64,000 nt of DNA from contig NZ_JATV01000016.1 in NCBI RefSeq assembly GCF_000611675.1, positions 1 through 64,000 on the forward strand, read 5' to 3'. A program made the position numbers and the translations under genes. Below the pieces are notes generated by a model that made no database searches, was not told the origin of the DNA, and saw only the letters and a program-made list of their open reading frames with translations. Below are positions 8,770-17,432 of this stretch, piece after piece. This DNA comes from Flavobacterium succinicans LMG 10402 (GTDB lineage: Bacteria > Bacteroidota > Bacteroidia > Flavobacteriales > Flavobacteriaceae). Position 1 is the stretch's first letter. Each line of letters begins with the position of its first letter.

Positions 8770-10539
8770 CTAACTTTTTGTATCTGTTAGTGTCTTCATA
8801 AAAGCAATCAATTGTTTTTTCTCTTTTTCTGATAGAAGTAACGGATCTTCAGGAAGGGTTTGATTGGGTACTTTAAATCCAAGGCCAATACCACCACCTT
8901 TGTTATAAAAATCAATGACTTCTTCTAAGGTTTTGAAAACACCATTATGCATGTAAGGCGCCGTTAACTCAATGTTTCTGATCGTGGGTGTTTTAAAAGA
9001 ATTTCTATGAATTTCGGCTTGGGTCAATTCATATTTTCCTAAATCGGCATCTAAATAGTTATGCCTGTTCGGTACTCCTAAAATTTCGCTTTCTGTTTTC
9101 ATAAAATTAGGTGGGACTGTCCCGTTGGTTAAAGGAATAAAATGGCAAGTAGCACATTTAGCTTTACCTGCAAATAGATTAAAACCTGCTTTCTCGTCTG
9201 ATGAAAATTGAACTTCGTCTCGCATGTATTCGTCAAACTTTGAATTGTACTTACTCAAAGAACGAACGTAGGAAGCCAAGGCGTTTTTGATTCCGAATTC
9301 GTTAATCTCATTTTTAGGAAATGCTTTTTTGAATTCGGCTACATACTTTTTATCTTTTTGCAAGGCTTTCACTGATTTTTCAAGAGAACCGTGCATTTCG
9401 ATTTCGTTTGTGATGACAGCCACCGCTTGATCTTCGAGATAACTTACTTTTGAATCATAGAAGAAAGCACGTTGGAAAGCGATGTTCATCAAAGTGGGCG
9501 TGTTTCGCTTTACTTTGGTTTTGCCATCTAAAGATATCGTTTGTTCTAAACCATCTGTAAAAGCAATATCAGAATGGTGACAAGAAGCGCAAGAACGCGT
9601 ATTATTGCCCGACAAAATAGGGTCATTGAATAACTTTTTTCCTAAGGCAATTTTTTCTGGAGTGGTTTTATAATCAGGAAAACCATTAAAAGCTTCTATA
9701 TCAAAAGCCTCTTTATCAAAAAGGGTTTGCGCTGTAGTTTTTAAGCCTCTGGTCTCTTTTGCAAAGGAAATCAAAGCATTTTTTTGACATTGATATAACT
9801 GTTTACTCAATGGATTAGCTATATTTTTTATAAAATACGCTCTATCAAAAGCATTGAAATTGGTATGCGTTCCCAAGTATTTTTTCCCTTGAGAAAGCGT
9901 TGTTGTAAGCGCTTGAAATGACTCCTTATCTATTTTATTTTTGTAGAGAGCTACCGTTTGAGCAATACTCTCTAAAACCACTTTTGCTTCTGGGATGGAA
10001 TGCAGTGCAACTGGAGAATCAAAGCCCGTAATTCCGAGGGTAATCATTCTAAAAACAGATAGTCGCAACGCATCAAAAATGTAAGTATCCGCTAAGGTGG
10101 TTTTTTCCGAAACCTTTTGTAATCGATTTAAATTAGACCTCAATACACCTATTTCCATTTCTAAATCTGATTTAGTAGCTACATCATATTTTGGAAACAA
10201 AAATTCTTCTACCACTTGCAAACCCTCTGGAGGTACTGTTATGCCATCATTTTCTTCAAACTCAGGAATTGCTGGTCCGTTGATTGATTTAGAAACTGTT
10301 GGGTAATAGTACTCGCTCATCCATTCCAATTTCTTGTAGCTATTTCTAGCTTTTAAAAATTGATTCTGAATCGTTGAAAGCTTGGCATCTGAAGCTACCA
10401 AAAGTTTTAATTGATCTACTTCGTGAATTAATTCGGAAACGCCATTGGTAAAATTAGATGAAATAAGCTCATGAGTATTTTCCTTTTTTTCACAAGAAAA
10501 AAAAGAACATAATAGCACTAAGAAAAAATATTTTTTCAT
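8770..10539 (-). CDS. Di-heme cytochrome c peroxidase / MauG-like lipoprotein with long N-terminal domain
   Basis: The 589-residue product starts at the ATG at 10539, where MKKYFFLVLLC and a lipobox-like FFSC give a lipoprotein signal; longer upstream reading has none. The C-terminal ~300 residues are a di-heme peroxidase with CASCH at 317-321 and CATCH at 462-466. The first ~270 residues carry no heme motif, look helical and may be imelysin-like (inference). Typical CcpA proteins are about 330-350 residues, so this is the long form. It probably acts in the periplasm on peroxide or oxidises a partner. The PhoX-like lipoprotein gene lies 115 nt upstream on the same strand. Confidence 0.85.
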   Translation of the reverse strand: MKKYFFLVLLCSFFSCEKKENTHELISSNFTNGVSELIHEVDQLKLLVASDAKLSTIQNQFLKARNSYKKLEWMSEYYYPTVSKSINGPAIPEFEENDGITVPPEGLQVVEEFLFPKYDVATKSDLEMEIGVLRSNLNRLQKVSEKTTLADTYIFDALRLSVFRMITLGITGFDSPVALHSIPEAKVVLESIAQTVALYKNKIDKESFQALTTTLSQGKKYLGTHTNFNAFDRAYFIKNIANPLSKQLYQCQKNALISFAKETRGLKTTAQTLFDKEAFDIEAFNGFPDYKTTPEKIALGKKLFNDPILSGNNTRSCASCHHSDIAFTDGLEQTISLDGKTKVKRNTPTLMNIAFQRAFFYDSKVSYLEDQAVAVITNEIEMHGSLEKSVKALQKDKKYVAEFKKAFPKNEINEFGIKNALASYVRSLSKYNSKFDEYMRDEVQFSSDEKAGFNLFAGKAKCATCHFIPLTNGTVPPNFMKTESEILGVPNRHNYLDADLGKYELTQAEIHRNSFKTPTIRNIELTAPYMHNGVFKTLEEVIDFYNKGGGIGLGFKVPNQTLPEDPLLLSEKEKKQLIAFMKTLTDTKS

Positions 10540-10654
10540 AAAAAAATGAGTTGTTTTTGCTTTTAAACTGCAATCATAAAAACGGATGCATAAAAAAACT
10601 AAAACCACGATTGCTTACATACAATCGTGGCTAAGTAAAAATTTAAAAATGATA

Positions 10655-12103
10655 TTATCTTGCTAATCCTTTAATTAGAACTATTTGACTAGCTTGATTT
10701 TCAGTAGGGCGTTTTGTTCCTCCGTCTACACCTTTGTATTTATCACCTCTCCATGTATGAGGTTGCACAGATAATAAAAAGGTATCATCAATGCCTAATT
10801 GCTCAGATACATCAATCATTGCGCCGTATTCCCAGCTTCCAAATTTTGAAGCTCCTCCAACATTATAAGTCGTTGCATCGGTAGCCGTACGACGATGGTC
10901 TAATTCTAAAACTACTTTTAATTGTTTGGTAGCGATATTGTATTGATAAATATAGGCATCATGTGTTTCGTCACCGTAACCATTAGAATCTTCTTGAATG
11001 TAAACATAATTTTTAGTAACACATATATTGTCTGGATTTTGAAATTTACCAGCAACACCATTACGATCGTCTCCGTCTAAGATAACTTCTAAGCTCCCTT
11101 TTAATGGATCTTTTTCGTCTAAATTCAATTTGTACACACGTCCATATTTGGCTCTAGAGGCATCAGCATTTGTTCCCGTATTGTTTTGCCCTGTTACGTT
11201 AAAATAAATTTCTCTTGTGCCTTCAACGCTTCCTTTTTTGTAATCCAAATCTTCAACACGACCAAACTTTAGCGCTTTAAGTGTATTTACCGAAGCATTG
11301 ATAGCAGCTCCTGTCAACGTTTTATGATTTTCTATTTTCACAAATGAAACAGGATATTTTTGGTTCACCGCAATATCTTTTTCTCTTTGATTGTCGTCAT
11401 TACGCTTCATCATGTACAACGAACCATTTTGCAAATCGCCCACTTTATCAGCAACATACATAAAAACTTGACCGCCGTAAGTGTCTGAATCGTCATCACC
11501 CAAAAGAATTACAGTTTTACCAGGATATGCCTTTGCATTTAATGGCACTGCATTTTCGGCATTTAATCTCCCTAACGCCTCTAAACCTCTGTTTTTAGAT
11601 GCTTCAGCTACACTAGCAAAAGGATCCAAACCATGCGTAAGCGATTCTTCTCCAGACTCACCAGAAGTTAAAAATATAGGGCCAAAACCATGTTCTGCTG
11701 GGGTAGCCATTGTTGCACTACACAATCTCCAAAATCCTCCATCCGAGTTTAACAAATACTCACCTTTAACAGGTTTAAATGTTTTATCAAGAGTAACTCT
11801 TGAAACCGCAAAATTGTCTTCGTGATTTACTAAAAAAGTAAAAGTTCCATCGGCATTTTTCAATAAACCTGTTCCATCTGCTGAACCTCCGAAAACAAAT
11901 TTTGGACTATTCGCTATAACATCATCAGATGAAATCAAAGAGAACAACTCTAGATTTTCAAATCCTGTCATTTTTTTTACCAAAACAGGAGTTACTGATT
12001 GATTTTTTAAAACCACAGCAGTTGTCTCTTTGGTATCATTAGAATCATTCTCACAAGAAATAAGTGAGACCAAACACAATAAGGGTAAGATTAATTTTTT
12101 CAT
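10655..12103 (-). CDS. PhoX-like (DUF839-type) lipoprotein, putative phosphatase
   Basis: The 482-residue product uses the ATG at 12103, because MKKLILPLLCLVSLISC is a clean lipoprotein signal; an in-frame ATG eight codons upstream is less likely. The body resembles the DUF839/PhoX beta-propeller family, with many Gly/Asp-rich turns (VFGGSADGTG, VNHED, ILGLDDD-like blades, NPDNICV). PhoX enzymes are Ca/Fe-dependent alkaline phosphatases. I cannot confirm the metal ligands here, so the activity is tentative. Together with the downstream peroxidase gene it probably forms a two-gene secreted unit. Confidence 0.72.
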   Translation of the reverse strand: MKKLILPLLCLVSLISCENDSNDTKETTAVVLKNQSVTPVLVKKMTGFENLELFSLISSDDVIANSPKFVFGGSADGTGLLKNADGTFTFLVNHEDNFAVSRVTLDKTFKPVKGEYLLNSDGGFWRLCSATMATPAEHGFGPIFLTSGESGEESLTHGLDPFASVAEASKNRGLEALGRLNAENAVPLNAKAYPGKTVILLGDDDSDTYGGQVFMYVADKVGDLQNGSLYMMKRNDDNQREKDIAVNQKYPVSFVKIENHKTLTGAAINASVNTLKALKFGRVEDLDYKKGSVEGTREIYFNVTGQNNTGTNADASRAKYGRVYKLNLDEKDPLKGSLEVILDGDDRNGVAGKFQNPDNICVTKNYVYIQEDSNGYGDETHDAYIYQYNIATKQLKVVLELDHRRTATDATTYNVGGASKFGSWEYGAMIDVSEQLGIDDTFLLSVQPHTWRGDKYKGVDGGTKRPTENQASQIVLIKGLAR

Positions 12104-12430
12104 TGATTTAAGTTTTTTTATACCCACAAAATAAGACTATGAATATAAACACATTGTCACTGTAGGATTAAGAAACAGCTATCAATACGTAGGATTTTAA
12201 ATTATAATTTAATCTAAAATTTACAAAGTAACAATAAGCAAATATTGAATTTAAATTGAGTTAACAATGAGAAGCCAAACACAAACAACTGTTTCAAAAA
12301 AAAACATAAAAGAAATTTCTAAAGTCCCCTTAAACGAAAAGATTCTGCTGACAAATCACTACTTTAGTTGCTTTTTAATTCATCTCGATTCCGCACTTTA
12401 ATGGAATTTAGATACAAATTTTATAATGCA
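12104..12430. other. Divergent intergenic region
   Basis: This spacer separates the PhoX-like gene (minus) from the propeller-like gene (plus) and must hold both promoters. TACTTTAG at 12360-12367 is one base off the -7 consensus for the plus gene. No other structure was seen. Confidence 0.4.
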
Positions 12431-13270
12431 ATGGAAAAATTCACTCTCGAACTTTTATTTCAAATCATCGGTATTGGTTCTGCTTCTGGTCTTATTTACA
12501 AATCGCCTTCCTTATATGTTATTAGTGACAACAGCGGGTATCTGTACGAATACAATATGGAAGCCAAAGACTTACAGCAACACGCAATTATTGAAAATGC
12601 CAGCGTCAATATTGCCAAAAAAGACAAACCCGATTTTGAAGCCATGACGAGTTTCGACGACAAATTATATGTTTTTGGTTCAGGTTCTACGGCCAAACGC
12701 AACAAAATGATAGAAATCAATACGACCGAAAAAGAAATCAAAACCAACGATTTGACCGACTTGTATGGCGTAATGCAGAGTTTTGGCCAAATCAAACCGG
12801 CTGATTTTAATTTAGAAGGAGCGATTTATACTGGAAAAGAATGGATGCTTTTTAATCGCGGGAACGGCAAATCGAGCAAGAATGTCATTTTTACAATTTA
12901 TGGCAAAAACTTGATCAATGAGTTTAATATGATAAGCAACGACTATAAGTTGCCTAAAATTAATGGTGTACGCAGCAGTTTTACTGATGCTGTTTTGGTT
13001 GACGATAAAATTTACTTCTTGGCTACCGCCGAAGATACACAATCAACTTATAAAGACGGAGAGGTTTTGGGGAGTTTAATTGGCGCTATAAATCTGGAAA
13101 CCATGAAAATAGAATTTACTCAAAAAATTAGCGATACCCAAAAATTTGAAGGACTTACCCTCTATCAAAATTCGGTCAAAACCTTGGACTTTTTGCTCTG
13201 TGAAGACAAAGACTCGGAAGTGCTAGAAACGAATATTTATAAATTGTCTTTAAACAAAAGCAAGCTCTAA
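12431..13270 (+). CDS. Hypothetical protein, probable beta-propeller (DUF6929-like)
   Basis: From ATG 12431 the product is 279 residues. Upstream in-frame ATGs at 12368 and 12401 add a less natural N-terminus. The sequence alternates beta-strand blades of the type LYVFGSGS, KEWMLFNRGN and IYFLATAED, giving the look of a six- or seven-bladed propeller. The N-terminus (GSASGLIYKSPSLYVISDNS) matches my memory of flavobacterial DUF6929 proteins, but this is not verified. No signal peptide is obvious. It is divergent from the PhoX-like gene, which is also a propeller; a functional link is possible but unproven. Confidence 0.6.
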   Translation: MEKFTLELLFQIIGIGSASGLIYKSPSLYVISDNSGYLYEYNMEAKDLQQHAIIENASVNIAKKDKPDFEAMTSFDDKLYVFGSGSTAKRNKMIEINTTEKEIKTNDLTDLYGVMQSFGQIKPADFNLEGAIYTGKEWMLFNRGNGKSSKNVIFTIYGKNLINEFNMISNDYKLPKINGVRSSFTDAVLVDDKIYFLATAEDTQSTYKDGEVLGSLIGAINLETMKIEFTQKISDTQKFEGLTLYQNSVKTLDFLLCEDKDSEVLETNIYKLSLNKSKL

Positions 13271-13536
13271 AAGTTTTTTTTTGATTTTGTCACTACATAA
13301 AATCAAGAAACAAACTACGAGATTCCAAAAACCTTACAAAACACAAATACATAAAATTCAACTATTTAGAAATAAAAAACCAAAATCACATAGACTTGTA
13401 ACTAACTGCATCAACAGGCAAATTAAATTAGCGAAGAAGACTTTCAACTTTGCCATTCCATGTTTTTTATTTTACAATATAGCGTTTTTGAAAAACAAAC
13501 TTTGTAACAAAAATTGTATTTTCGTGACAAACTTAC
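13271..13536. other. Intergenic, no gene seen
   Basis: This AT-rich spacer precedes the ABC permease. TATTTTCG near 13517-13524 resembles a -7 element with one mismatch. An open plus-strand frame runs through it into the permease gene in another phase and is judged spurious. Confidence 0.35.
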
Positions 13537-14781
13537 ATGATGCTAAAATTATTCAAAGAAAACATAAAAATTGCGTTGGGTTCGATCAAAACGCAATTGC
13601 TGCGTACCATACTTACGGTACTGATTATCGCTATTGGAATCACAGCTTTGGTAGGAATTTTGACCGTGGTGGCGGCTTTAGAAAATCAAATTTCATCGGA
13701 TTTTGCCTCGATGGGTGCCAATACCTTCAACATCAATCAATACGAAAACACGACCAGAAACCGTGGTGGTGGCGAGCGCGAAATCATCAATCCGATCATC
13801 TCGTACCCCGATGCTGTAGCGTTTAGAAATAAATACAAATATCCATTTACCGAAACCTCCATTTCGTTCAACGCCAGCCAAGCTGCCGAAGTCAAGTACC
13901 TGAACACCAAAACCGATCCCGAAAACAAAATTGTAGGGGTCGACGAAATGTATGCGGTAAACTCCGGATTAGAATTTAGTGCGGGTCGTAATTTCACAAG
14001 TTTCGACATCAAAAACAACGCATTCGTTTGTGTAGTTGGCTCGGATTTCGAAAAAGGTCTACTAAAAGACATCAACCCGATCGACAAAATCATTTCTATT
14101 CGCGGAGCCAAATTCAGAGTCATTGGCGTGCTCAAAGAAAAAGGATCTACTTTTGGTAACAGTCAGGATTTACGCGTGTTGATACCTATTCAAGTAGCGC
14201 GTTCCATTTTCAGTGCGCCCAACATCAACTACAGCGTGAGCGTAATGGTGGGCCGAAAAGAATTGTTAGACCAAGCCGTAGACAACGCCACCAGCGTCAT
14301 GCGTCGCGTGCGAAAATTAAGCCCTGTCAAAGACAATAACTTTGGCGTAGTGCGCAGCGATGATTTGATCAATCGTATTTTGGGCATCACCCAATATTTA
14401 GGTTTAGCAGCATGGCTCATCGGGGTAATCACGATTTTTGGTTCCTCAATTGCTTTAATGAACATCATGATTGTATCGGTAACCGAAAGAACCAGAGAAA
14501 TTGGCGTTCGAAAAGCCTTGGGTGCCAAAAAATCAACCGTGGCGATTCAGTTTTTTATCGAAACCTTGCTCATTGGTCAAATTGGTGGATTAGTCGGTAT
14601 TATATTCGGAATCCTAATCGGTTACGGCATCGCCAGCGCCATGGATTTCGCCTTCGTTATTCCGTGGGGCGCCATCTTCGCTGCCTTTGCCACCAGTTTT
14701 ATGGTCGCGATTGTTTCTGGACTCTACCCTGCCGTAAAAGCTTCTAAACTCGACCCAATTGAGGCGTTGCGATATGAGTAG
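13537..14781 (+). CDS. MacB/FtsX-type ABC transporter permease
   Basis: The 414-residue protein has the MacB topology: one membrane segment near residues 25-48, a periplasmic core of about 230 residues, and three membrane segments between ~285 and 405. The FtsX motif RTREIGVRKALGAKK lies between the last groups. Such permeases work by mechanotransmission with a MacB-type ATPase, exporting peptides, lipoproteins or drugs. No ATPase gene is adjacent, so the partner must lie elsewhere. The region is visibly more GC-rich than the nearby intergenic DNA. Confidence 0.85.
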   Translation: MMLKLFKENIKIALGSIKTQLLRTILTVLIIAIGITALVGILTVVAALENQISSDFASMGANTFNINQYENTTRNRGGGEREIINPIISYPDAVAFRNKYKYPFTETSISFNASQAAEVKYLNTKTDPENKIVGVDEMYAVNSGLEFSAGRNFTSFDIKNNAFVCVVGSDFEKGLLKDINPIDKIISIRGAKFRVIGVLKEKGSTFGNSQDLRVLIPIQVARSIFSAPNINYSVSVMVGRKELLDQAVDNATSVMRRVRKLSPVKDNNFGVVRSDDLINRILGITQYLGLAAWLIGVITIFGSSIALMNIMIVSVTERTREIGVRKALGAKKSTVAIQFFIETLLIGQIGGLVGIIFGILIGYGIASAMDFAFVIPWGAIFAAFATSFMVAIVSGLYPAVKASKLDPIEALRYE

Positions 14782-14808
14782 AAAATTGAAAAGAGATTTT
14801 TAGAAGGC

Positions 14809-14858
14809 AGAAAGCAGACTTCAGAAAGCAGACTTCAGAAAGCAGACTTCAGAAAGGA
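14809..14858 (+). repeat. 14-bp tandem repeat (AGAAAGCAGACTTC)
   Basis: Three perfect units at 14809-14822, 14823-14836 and 14837-14850, then a partial fourth. It lies just upstream of the four-helix-bundle gene. A reverse-complement cluster of the same words occurs at 15423-15492. Confidence 0.9.
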
Positions 14859-14962
14859 GAGATGTAAGGATGGAGATAACAGAAGGCAGTTTTAGTAAAA
14901 TCAGAACAAAAACAGTTTAGAATAATCAAAATTTAAAAAGTAATCTCTTTAAAACATTTAAA

Positions 14963-15322
14963 ATGAAGTTTCAAGAATTGTTAGCCTACAAAAAGTCATT
15001 TGAGTTATCTATGATGATTTTTAAAATGACAAAAACATTTCCAATCGAAGAAAAATATTCTTTAACAGATCAAATTAGACGTTCTTCGAGAAGTGTATCT
15101 GCTAATATTGCTGAAGCCTCTAGAAAAATAAGATACGAAAAGCATTTTATATTAAAACTAACCGATAGTGACGCAGAGAATGCTGAAACACAATCATGGT
15201 TACAATACGCTTTAGCTTGTGAATATATTTCAGAGGTTTCATTTACAGACTTAACTCAAAAAAGTTTAGAAGTAGGAAGACTAATAAACTATATGATCAA
15301 CAATCCTGATAAGTTTACTTAA
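14963..15322 (+). CDS. Four helix bundle protein (23S rRNA intervening-sequence family)
   Basis: The 119-residue all-alpha protein has the family signatures: an early FxxLLAYKKSFEL start, FPIEEKYSLTDQIRRSSRSVSANIAEA in the middle, and a Glu-rich helix carrying LTDSDAENAETQSWL. The family was named from genes inside 23S rRNA insertions but is common as stand-alone chromosomal genes in Bacteroidota. A molecular role is not established; related Avd proteins serve diversity-generating retroelements. There is no reverse transcriptase here. The gene is bracketed by oppositely oriented stuttered repeats, suggesting that it moved in as a unit. Confidence 0.85.
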   Translation: MKFQELLAYKKSFELSMMIFKMTKTFPIEEKYSLTDQIRRSSRSVSANIAEASRKIRYEKHFILKLTDSDAENAETQSWLQYALACEYISEVSFTDLTQKSLEVGRLINYMINNPDKFT

Positions 15323-15422
15323 AAAAGCAGAAAACAGACTTTTGACAGAAGATAGAGGATGGTAGAGATTAGATAGATCTATGGTTAAAAATAGAATTTG
15401 AAATCTTATTTCTGAAATCAAC

Positions 15423-15492
15423 TGTCCGCTTTCTGAAGTCTGCCGTCTGAAGTCTGCTTTCTAAAGTCTGCCGTCTGCTTTCTGCCGTCTGA
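15423..15492 (-). repeat. Stuttered repeat cluster, inverse of 14809-14858
   Basis: Repeated words GAAGTCTGC, GCTTTCTG and GCCGTCTG fill this stretch. They are the reverse complement of the AGAAAGCAGACTTC units on the other side of the four-helix-bundle gene. The cluster ends five bases before the prmC stop codon. Confidence 0.8.
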
Positions 15493-15496
15493 AAAC

Positions 15497-16357
15497 TTAT
15501 TTCAATGCCAAAATCATCCTGTCATTTCCGTAAATATCTTTTCGTAATTCCACGTTTTGAAAACCTAAATCTTTTAACAAATCAACCGTTTCTTTACCCA
15601 AATACTGATTGATTTCAAAAAACAACTTGCCGTTCGGACGCAAACTTTTTAATGCCAACTCCCCAATTTTTCGATAAAAAATCAAAGCATCATCATCGGC
15701 TACAAACAAAGCCAAATGCGGTTCATATTCCAACACATTGTTCTTAATTTCTTGCTTTTCCAAATTCCGAACATAGGGCGGATTCGAGACAATCACATCA
15801 TAACTTTCCAACAAATCGGTTGTTTCCAAAATGTTTTGCAGTATAAAATGTACTTCTACTCCATTCAACTTTGCATTGCCTTTAGCGACTTCCAAAGCCT
15901 TTTCCGAAACATCAATAGCCGAAACTTTGGCCTGAGGCAAATGTTGTTTCAAACTAATCGGAATACAACCACTTCCCGTCCCGATATCGAGAATGGAAAA
16001 TTCTGCTGTTGTTTCCATTTTGCTACAATCATGTAGCATCCATTCCACCAACTCTTCGGTTTCGGGTCTTGGAATCAACACGTTTTCATTTACTTCAAAA
16101 TCCAAACCATAAAAACTAGTCTTTCCTAAAAGGTACTGAATCGGGATTTCTTTTTTCAAATCTTCTAAAATCGTGTTCCAAACCACGAGTTCGACCTCCG
16201 AAAAAGTCAATTCAGGTCGCAACGCCAAATCGATTCGTTTGAGTTGCTGTTTGGCTTCCAAAATCAAATAGAAAAAGCTTTCGGCCTCGCCTTCGTCATA
16301 AATAGAGGAAAGTTCCTGAATAAAATGAGTTCTATATTCTTTTATTATCATAATCAA
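15497..16357 (-). CDS. prmC: Peptide chain release factor N5-glutamine methyltransferase
   Basis: PrmC (HemK) methylates the GGQ glutamine of release factors RF1 and RF2 using SAM. The 286-residue length is typical. Visible features are an N-terminal helical domain with LLGKTSFYGLDF and VLIPRPETEELVEW, SAM motif I ILDIGTGSGCI, and the catalytic NPPY at residues 192-195. ATG codons at residues 1, 3 and possibly 5 (by frame) make the exact start uncertain by a few residues. It is separated from the GNAT gene upstream by only 36 nt, so the two could be co-transcribed. Confidence 0.95.
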   Translation of the reverse strand: MIMIIKEYRTHFIQELSSIYDEGEAESFFYLILEAKQQLKRIDLALRPELTFSEVELVVWNTILEDLKKEIPIQYLLGKTSFYGLDFEVNENVLIPRPETEELVEWMLHDCSKMETTAEFSILDIGTGSGCIPISLKQHLPQAKVSAIDVSEKALEVAKGNAKLNGVEVHFILQNILETTDLLESYDVIVSNPPYVRNLEKQEIKNNVLEYEPHLALFVADDDALIFYRKIGELALKSLRPNGKLFFEINQYLGKETVDLLKDLGFQNVELRKDIYGNDRMILALK

Positions 16358-16393
16358 TAGTACTGAATATCGATTCGTATCGACATTAGGTGT

Positions 16394-16879
16394 TTACAAA
16401 TCTTTCAGCATCCAAACCGGACAACTGCTGTGTCCAGTATTGCCCATGGCACTGCAGAGGTATTCAAAACCTGTTTTCTTATACAACTTTTGGGCTTCAT
16501 GCATAAACGGCATCGTTTCGAGATAGCATTGCTCAAAACCAAAGTCTTTGGCGGTTTGCAAACAAATAGCCATCATTTCGCTTCCAATTCCTTTCCCGCG
16601 CGTGGCTGGCAAAAAGTACATTTTTTGCAATTCACAAATGGTTTCTTTTTCGTTAGCCAAAGGCGCCACTCCAGCACAACCAACAACTTCGCCATCCTGC
16701 TCCACTACAAAATACAGCGACCGTGGCTTGCTGTATTCTTCGAACATCAAATCTAAATAAGGATCCTCGTAAGCGGTGCCTACTTTTGGAATTTCCAACT
16801 CGTCAAAAACGGCTCGTATTAACTGAGCTACGGCAGGATTATCTTTTTTTTCAATTTTTCTAATGGTCCAATTTGACAT
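16394..16879 (-). CDS. GNAT family N-acetyltransferase
   Basis: The ATG at 16879 gives a 161-residue protein beginning MSNWTIRKIEKKDN, the standard GNAT N-terminus; a longer frame upstream adds an unlikely leader. The acetyl-CoA binding motif A is visible as FLPATRGKGIGSEM (R/Q-x-x-G-x-G/A). The substrate is unknown. It is upstream of prmC on the same strand, which recalls the association of release-factor modification genes with small acetyltransferases but proves nothing. Confidence 0.85.
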   Translation of the reverse strand: MSNWTIRKIEKKDNPAVAQLIRAVFDELEIPKVGTAYEDPYLDLMFEEYSKPRSLYFVVEQDGEVVGCAGVAPLANEKETICELQKMYFLPATRGKGIGSEMMAICLQTAKDFGFEQCYLETMPFMHEAQKLYKKTGFEYLCSAMGNTGHSSCPVWMLKDL

Positions 16880-16965
16880 AGTGTTTAGTACTGAAGTTAG
16901 TGCGACAAAAATAGCATTGTTAATTGACAAATTAGCAAAACTAATTGGCATTCGCTTTTAAAAAA

Positions 16966-17310
16966 GCAGCCACGAATTCACTAATTGTAGCTTGAATATA
17001 ATATAATTGAGAAAAATTACACAAATAACTAGGCTAAAAATAGTTTATGTATAATTGTAACAAAATCTTTATAACGGCCACGAATTCACAAATTGCAGCC
17101 TGAATGTAATCAAAAATAAAAGCAACCACGAATTCACTAATTGTAGTTTGAATATAATGAAAATTGACGAAGTTACACAAATAACGAGGGTTTAAGAATT
17201 TGTGCATGCTTAGTGAAATTCAGGACAAAAAATATAAAAGCAGCCACGAATTCACAAATTATAGCTTGAGTATAATGAAAACTAAGAAAGTTGCACAAAT
17301 AACGTCATAA
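16966..17310 (+). repeat. Cluster of about 70-bp imperfect repeats (CCACGAATTCAC units)
   Basis: Four imperfect units begin near 16966, 17077, 17121 and 17238. Each starts (A)GCAGCCACGAATTCACnAATT and continues through a TGnATnTAAT segment. The first, third and fourth also carry ACACAAATAAC near the end; the second is truncated. No gene occupies the 553 nt between the GNAT gene and ribD. The last 100 nt before ribD hold short CTTTGCG-type words common in flavobacterial spacers. Confidence 0.75.
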
Positions 17311-17423
17311 TAAACGTTTAAAGTTTTGCGCTCCTTGCGTAATCCTTTGCGACCTTTGTGGTTAAAACAGATAAAAGCGAACGTCTTGCACAAGGAAAAC
17401 GAAATCTGACACCTAAAAAATAG

Positions 17424-17431
17424 TACTTTTG
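17424..17431 (+). promoter_or_regulatory. -7 element TACTTTTG abutting the ribD start
   Basis: This exact TAnnTTTG match ends one base before the first ATG (17433) of ribD. Transcription would therefore begin at about 17436-17438, which implies a leaderless or nearly leaderless message from the second ATG (17436). No clear -33 TTG was found. Confidence 0.45.
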
Positions 17432-17432
17432 T

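Noticed and set aside
13281..13826. Plus-strand open frame of 181 codons
   Set aside because: Its second half is the ABC permease gene in another phase and its first half is AT-rich spacer; composition (Lys/Ile/Asn) and lack of motifs suggest chance.
14963..15322. Diversity-generating retroelement accessory protein (Avd)
   Set aside because: No reverse transcriptase, template repeat or variable repeat is nearby; the generic four-helix-bundle family fits better.
16966..17310. CRISPR array
   Set aside because: Units are about 70 bp, imperfect and irregularly spaced, with no constant direct repeat and no cas genes.
17311..17432. Possible FMN riboswitch before ribD
   Set aside because: No RFN-type conserved AGGGA-like core or multi-arm structure was seen, and the -7 element lies directly before the ATG, leaving no room for a leader.
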